NCBI GenBank assembly: GCA_018340805.1 | Contig: JACMZG010001914.1 | Location: 8,999,265-9,063,264 of the forward strand | DNA length: 64,000 nt | Direction of reading: 5' to 3' | Origin: Microvelia longipes | Taxonomy: Eukaryota; Arthropoda; Insecta; Hemiptera; Veliidae | Part shown: positions 58,928 to 64,000 of the stretch, piece after piece | Numbering within the stretch: position 1 is the first letter of the stretch | Layout: the number at the start of each line of letters is the position of its first letter | Made by a program: the position numbers and the translations under genes | The notes under the pieces: model-generated | Database searches by the model: none | The model's input: the letters and a program-made list of their open reading frames with translations, nothing else | Told to the model about the DNA's origin: nothing

Positions 58928-60115
58928 TTGTGTCTGTTATTGTCGTATCTCCTAATAGTAGTGATAGTAATATGGGGGAGTGGTAGTAACTACCAGGCAA
59001 GTAGGCCACGTTGTTGGGCCCTTTTTGCCAGCTCCCTAAGATAGTGTTCTACTCCATTTAATTTCAAGTGTAGGTATATTTCATCTAATCTAGACAGAAG
59101 AGCCGTGAATTTCTATGGTTCCTCTCATGCTTTTTCAAGCACATATGTTCACTGACTCTTATAGTCTAGTTAAAACTAGGAAAAACGCGTGCCCTCGCTG
59201 TTAAATCAAACCTCCAAACATTTTAAACTACTAGGCTGACACACTATAGTATTATAATGAATCTACTATGACGGTCCTAAATTTTGCCTAAACCCAGTTT
59301 CATTTAGGGTAAGGGATCTTTAACGAGTACCTGACAACGCACAGGCTCGAGACCACCGGCTTTACGTCCCTTCTAAAGGACGTGGTACGCAGAATTTTTA
59401 TCCCTCTCATAAAAATCCCAGAGGCCCGTGCTGGGATTGAACCCATGACTAATTAAACTCGGGAGTTTAAAGTCCATTCATTCTGTGTATTGGCCGCGTA
59501 CCTTAACCACTACACTACGGGTGACTCCGTATCTCCTAATGCATTTATGGTTGAAAGTTGAAACTTAGTACAAGAATAAATAAAGCAGCATTAGGTCTAG
59601 TTGTGCTGTGCGTGTGTTATCCTGATAATAATTTCATTAAGAAGTACCCACAATAATGACACAGCAAAAATTTTGAAAATTCATAAAACACAGAAAAATG
59701 ATTCGATTGATTTGATATTTGGCTCGATTGTAGTCATATTAAAACCCAAATATGTGCTGTTTTATCTCATTATCAGCATTAGTTTAACTTTTATCAACTG
59801 ACTAGAGCACATTTTTATCCAATTTATTTGAAATTCGGAACAATTATATCCCTTTAAGTATATACGGCAAGTATATCTACGCTTTTTGTTAGATCATAAA
59901 AATTAGGCAGCATCGAGCGAGGTCAGTGCCTAGATGGGTGACCGCAGAGAATAAAACAAATGTATGTAATGCATGAAGACAAGCGAAGCGAGTCCGAAGA
60001 CATGGTCTATAAGTGGATTATGGACAAGCGCAAGGAGTCCGAAGCAGTTAGGATGAGCGTAGCAAATCCCATAAAGAAGAAAAGTTCCGAGATACCCCCG
60101 TGCCCGGTTTTCACC
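58845..60115 (+). mobile_element. Composite 5S-like repeat, complete but split by a SINE
   Basis: Order on the plus strand: TGTCTGTCTGTTTGTGTG microsatellite, TGTCTGTTATTGTCGTATCT, [SINE 58,957-59,527], ATTTATGGTTGAAAGTTGAA, CATTATCAGCATTAGTTTAA, 5S-like segment (59,901-59,953), GACAAGCGAAGCGAGTCC (59,977-59,994), GGATGAGCGTAGCAAATCC, AAAAGTTCCGAGATACCCCC. The 126-codon frame at 59,960-60,340 runs through these non-coding modules and is not a gene. Confidence 0.78.
58957..59527 (-). mobile_element. tRNA-derived SINE nested in the composite repeat, 13-bp TSD
   Basis: Perfect target duplication CGTATCTCCTAAT at 58,944-58,956 and 59,528-59,540. On the minus strand the 5' end is tRNA-like (TAGTGTAGTGGTTAAGGTA as A box, GGGTTCAATCCC as B box at 59,433-59,444; the spacing is longer than in a tRNA). 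A body follows with ACGTCCTTTAGAAGGGACGT and CTCGTTAAAGATCCC. A 3' end fragment of the same family is at 47,639-47,715. Confidence 0.85.
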
Positions 60116-60139
60116 AAATCTTCTAATTTCCCTGATTTA

Positions 60140-60345
60140 AAATTTATAAAGGAAAGTATTGCGTTACAGCCGAACCGGAATTCCCAACACATTTCTTGGT
60201 TTCAGTGGATTTTAAAACCTCTTAGGTGGTGTTTGCCGATTTGTGTGTCTATATTGTGTTTTATATGTTTACGCGGATCTGTTATCTTCGAATCTCTTAT
60301 GTATTTATGCTTTAAAGCTAAAACTTTGTACAAAACTTAAAAGAG
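60140..60345 (+). mobile_element. Composite 5S-like repeat, 5' fragment
   Basis: GGAAAGTATTGCGTTACAGC, CCGGAATTCCCAACAC, TTTTAAAACCTCTTAGGTGG, GTTATCTTCGAATCTC and TTTATGCTTTAAAGCTAAAA follow the family's 5' order. It begins just after the preceding composite copy, making a head-to-tail pair. Confidence 0.6.
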
Positions 60346-61300
60346 GTACCTTTTTATCCGATTTTAAAGTGATTTTTGCCTAAAAAAAACTGTTACTGTA
60401 CTGTACTGAAAACTGTACTTCACCTCATAAATAATGCCTTCAACAGTTTTGCACTAAAACAGCAAAGATGAATTAGTCCGTCAAAATTAAAAAGTCAAAC
60501 AAAAATGTAATTGTCAATAAATTAAACTATTTCGAACCTAATTGCTGTCTATAATAAACTATTTCCTAAATACATTCTACCTGTAATAAATTAAATAAAC
60601 TCTCAGTGTCAAACTATTTCACAATACAAATAGATCGTAAAACAATTTAGAAATTCAATTAAAGAAGTAAAAACGGGTTAAAATGAAAGATAGGTCATAG
60701 ACATTACAAACAACATTAGTAATCAATTAACTGATTTTTTGTGTAAGTTATTACACAATTACTCCTTAAGTACGTTCGTAACTTCGAAGTTATTTTCTTG
60801 TAACTTTATTTTTAGAAACATTTAATAAACTCATTTTAAGAACATTTTCATTTTTAAATGCAGTTAAAAGTCGATATTTTGCAACGATTTCTAGTGTGAC
60901 TGATGGTTTTCTTCACTTGTCACTTCGTCACGACCTTTTCTTACTCGCATTGTCATTGGCGAGGTAAAAACAGTATCACGAATCAACAAGATCCTTTTTG
61001 TCAGACGTGTTAAACGCGATGTTATAAGTTATAAACAGTTTTTTTTCTAATCTTTCTGTAATAATGTTTCATCCTATAACAGTTTTAACTTTTAGTCATG
61101 AATTAATTTCACGGAAAAAATAGATAAATCGTGTTTTGATTAAAGAAAATGTGATTTTTTCATTACTGAGGAGCATGATTTTTGCAGTTTACTGAGACAT
61201 CTGGTATCTTTCGACATTGTTAAGAATAAACTTAAATAATGCATAATAAGTAAAACATAAGAATTCATAGGAAGACGTAACTCATTTCAACATAGATTAA
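60346..61300. other. AT-rich non-coding
   Basis: No gene or repeat recognised. Confidence 0.5.
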
Positions 61301-61301
61301 G

Positions 61302-61512
61302 TTACTAAATAATTCTGGCGCGGCGGTCCGCATGTCGGGCGAATTTCCTTTGGATGCGTGTTTCCGTGCTTAACAACAATCCTGGTTGGAATAATAATTT
61401 TTATAGTTTTTTACATTATATAAGTTTACAACTACTAAATAAATATTTCTGGCGCGGTGGTCCGCTGTCGGGCGAATTTAATTTAGAATGCGTGTTTCCG
61501 TGCTTAACAACC
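61302..61512 (+). repeat. Repeat family C, two direct copies
   Basis: 61,302-61,388 and 61,433-61,512 share ACTAAATAATTCTGGCGCGG, GTCGGGCGAATTT, and GCGTGTTTCCGTGCTTAACA. Related to 2,955-3,012. GC-rich core in AT-rich DNA; possibly a SINE head. Confidence 0.7.
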
Positions 61513-61657
61513 TATTTCTAGTTTAAGGTTCCGGTTCTTGCTTTAGAACCTAAGCAGTTACTGAATTGTCAAGCACTGCTCGTAAATCATGTTGTCTGTA
61601 TTTTTTAAAGGAAATGCGCATAATTATCCAGTTGGTTTTTTTACAAGGAAAATTTTA

Positions 61658-61785
61658 ACCATTTAGTGACCACACAATTTTAATCTTTTTGTGACCACAT
61701 ATTTTAAACCTTTGAGAGACTAAATATTTTTAACCAGTTAGTAACCACACAGTTTACCATTTAGTGACCACACATTTTTAACCAT
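61658..61785 (+). repeat. ~30-bp degenerate tandem repeat, four units
   Basis: Unit approximates AACCATTTAGTGACCACACA then ATTTTT. Confidence 0.7.
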
Positions 61786-61844
61786 TCTAATTACACTATA
61801 TTTAAATGTTAAACCTCTGAACATCACCATTAGACAGGTATTAT

Positions 61845-62387
61845 CTTAGAATAATACTTTTTATAGAAGGAGCACTACTGATAACACGAAAGCCGGTTCA
61901 CTGTTGCAACTAAGTAATGCTGCCACCATAACAAAACACAATTTTCTAAAAAAAAATTGGCAATACCTTCGGTTGCTGAATTATTATGTTCTATTATTAA
62001 TTAATGATTGATTATTCATAAAATACTAATATAAACATCGGTGCATTACAATATTTTAAGCATTTTAAATTGTAGTTTAACGTATTTATTAAAATTATAT
62101 TAAACGTAGTCCTCGTCAAGTAAATGTAGATTCTTGTATTCCGCCACCCTTTTGCCATCTTCTCACTGGTCATAAGACCAGTTTTATTAAATACTCAGCA
62201 GGTGTTTTAATTATTATATTTGTTCTTTCTTCATTAATAGATATTTATGACAAATATTTAAAATAATGTTTTGTTGTCAGGTTGGCAGCATTACTTAGTT
62301 GCACCAGTCAACCGGCTTTCGTGTTATCAGTGGAATTACATTGTGTTTACGGCCCTGTGCTCCTTCTATATATAGTATTATTCTAAG
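61845..62387 (-). mobile_element. Long-TIR MITE, copy 2, perfect 8-bp TSD
   Basis: CTTAGAATAATACTTTTTAT, AGAAGGAGCAC at the left and the complement at the right, in ~100-bp imperfect TIRs. GGTATTAT flanks both sides (61,837-61,844; 62,388-62,395). An 8-bp TSD fits hAT, P or some Mutator-like elements; the long TIRs favour the last, but no transposase is present. Opposite orientation to 41,228-41,769. Confidence 0.85.
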
Positions 62388-62395
62388 GGTATTAT

Positions 62396-62940
62396 AAATG
62401 TATTAATGCCATTATATAATTACTAGTTTTCAATTTATCTGCCAGAGAAAAATTCAAAAACTCATCACTTCTTCTAGATTCATCACTGCTTCCAAAATTC
62501 GTCAAAAACGTCTTGAGCGCTGTAATCGAATACTGCTGTAATATAAATATTGCTTTCAAGTCGAATATTCAGTAAAAGTAACTTCTGAAGTCATGCAATC
62601 AGGATAAATAAATTATTATTGATAATTACAACTTTTCTTCAAAGGAATAAATAATTAGCAGGATGATCTTTACAAGATGATCAGATAGTAAAATCCAGAT
62701 CTGAAATTCGTCACGACCTCATCCCAACGTGACTCTTATCCGGAAACCCTTTCCCAGTTTAACTTAGTATTTATTCACTTTTTTTCATTAAAATATTAAA
62801 CTTATGGCTTGAAATTACTTTAACTTGTCTTGTTTAAGTAATGTTAAACTAATATTACTTAATCAAAGTTTTATGTAAAATAAATATAACAGTCATTAAA
62901 TTAATCAATAAATTTCCAGACTAAACATATCAAAAAAAAA
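62396..62940. other. AT-rich non-coding
   Basis: Nothing recognised. Confidence 0.5.
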
Positions 62941-62954
62941 TAATCGATTTTTAT

Positions 62955-62973
62955 GTTAATATATATAATATAT

Positions 62974-63007
<34 letters not shown>

Positions 63008-63011
63008 ATAT

Positions 63012-63084
<73 letters not shown>
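62955..63084 (+). repeat. (AT)n / (TG)n microsatellite
   Basis: (AT)n to about 63,033, then (TG)n to 63,084. The minus-strand His/Thr frame over it is repeat-driven. Confidence 0.95.
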
Positions 63085-63088
<4 letters not shown>

Positions 63089-63089
63089 A

Positions 63090-63420
63090 ATTTTCTCCCA
63101 ATGACTTTTAATGCTTTATCAGATCTGAATTAAAATTTGATACAAAAATCGAGCTTTATTAATGTCTTAAACCCAATTGTATGAAACGTTTATGACATCA
63201 TTAACCTACAATTGTGACATAGAAACGTTTTCAAAAATTAGCTCAACCTTAAATACATATAGCTAATCTTTTTCCTTTTCCTCATTTATATCGCTGGTTT
63301 ATGGGTAAAGTATTGTGTTTGCAAAAAATTAAACCGGGATGAAAACGGAATTATCCGTTTTAGGTGTTTTCGATACTTTCTGAAAAGTTTAAAAAGTTTT
63401 TCGCCTGTATGTGAAGAAAT
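63090..63420 (+). mobile_element. Composite-repeat fragments
   Basis: 63,262-63,420 has the 5' hairpin (TTTTCCTCATTTATATCG), GTATTGTGTTTGCAAAAAA and GAATTATCCGTTTTAGGTG. The preceding 170 bp resembles the internal TGACATCATTAACC block. The element is cut before its 5S-like part. Confidence 0.6.
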
Positions 63421-64000
63421 ATGAGCAAATACATCCTGTAGAGTTAGCAATCCCCCCAAAAAAATGAGCCCTGAATGGTGATTACACTATGTCTACATAC
63501 CTCTTAACCTCTTTTATGTACTCTGTCTCTACGTAACCTCTTTTATGTACCTTTTAGAAAAATCCCTAAAAGTTAATAATACATAAAGCTATTAAAATAC
63601 ATTCGTTGTAGTTAAATTAAAAATTGACATTTGTAAATGTTATTTTCATTTTATTAATAATTAAAGAAATAATTAAAATTTTAATGAGAACCTTGATCTG
63701 GTTTTTAATCCATTTTTTTACAAAGAAATAAATAACATTATAGTATAAATGTGAACAACTTATGTCCTTAAACTTTTGAAGATGGCCCAGTAAATTAGTT
63801 TAATCAAGATCAGACAATGGATAACAAATATGCACGAATAACTTTAAATTTATGGCAAAAAATGGCTTGGAACGAGTCTTTGTTCACATTAAAAGTTGAG
63901 ACCGGATTTCAAGTCTTCTTCTAATTTATTTGAACTAAATTGATTATAATTGACTTGCTATTCAACTTACATAAAAGCATATGTGCATTTCATTTGACCT
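63421..64000. other. AT-rich non-coding
   Basis: A short duplicated stretch (ACCTCTTTTATGTAC twice, at about 63,511 and 63,537); no gene recognised. Confidence 0.5.

Noticed and set aside
59960..60340. 126-codon open frame
   Set aside because: It runs through 5S-like and hairpin repeat modules and into another repeat copy.
62901..63101. His/Thr-repeat protein on the minus strand
   Set aside because: It is a translation of (TG)n/(AT)n microsatellite.

Overview
This is an AT-rich, gene-poor, repeat-dense window from an animal nuclear genome, probably an arthropod and plausibly an insect. The grounds are a BEL/Pao integrase remnant, an R2-like LINE with a restriction-like endonuclease, many MITEs and SINEs, and one exon with an animal-type start context and splice donor. 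I see no operons, no bacterial genes and no CRISPR array. The species cannot be named from sequence alone.

Layout. 0-4 kb: AT-rich DNA, a hairpin, a broken BEL/Pao integrase (minus strand), a 26-bp minisatellite and several tRNA-like SINEs. 4.2-7.2 kb: two head-to-tail copies of a ~1.48 kb unit that ends in GC-rich mini-hairpins. 7.2-11.5 kb: nested repeats (a composite repeat with a 5S rRNA-like segment, MITEs, a LINE 3' end). 11.6-15.7 kb: R2-like LINE. 15,668-16,667: exactly 1000 N. 16.7-28.7 kb: the same ~6.0-15.7 kb stretch again, first as a very noisy version full of extra A and C, then as a cleaner version of the R2-like LINE. This looks like an unmerged overlap of two contig ends, not a real duplication, so there is probably one R2-like locus here.

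28.7-64 kb: a candidate signal-peptide exon at 29,459-29,513 followed by an alternating A/B minisatellite. Beyond that lie AT-rich DNA and many short mobile elements: hAT-type MITEs with perfect 8-bp target duplications, long-TIR MITEs, TA-flanked MITEs, five long fold-back repeats, two 28-bp minisatellites, further copies of the composite 5S-like repeat, and a tRNA-like SINE nested in one of them with a 13-bp target duplication.

The only protein functions I can support are transposon enzymes (reverse transcriptase/endonuclease; integrase) and one probable secreted-protein leader. Most other open frames are chance or repeat-driven. The most unusual signal is the recurrence of GCGAAGC-type mini-hairpins in two otherwise unrelated repeat families, with compensatory stem changes between two tandem hairpins of the composite repeat.
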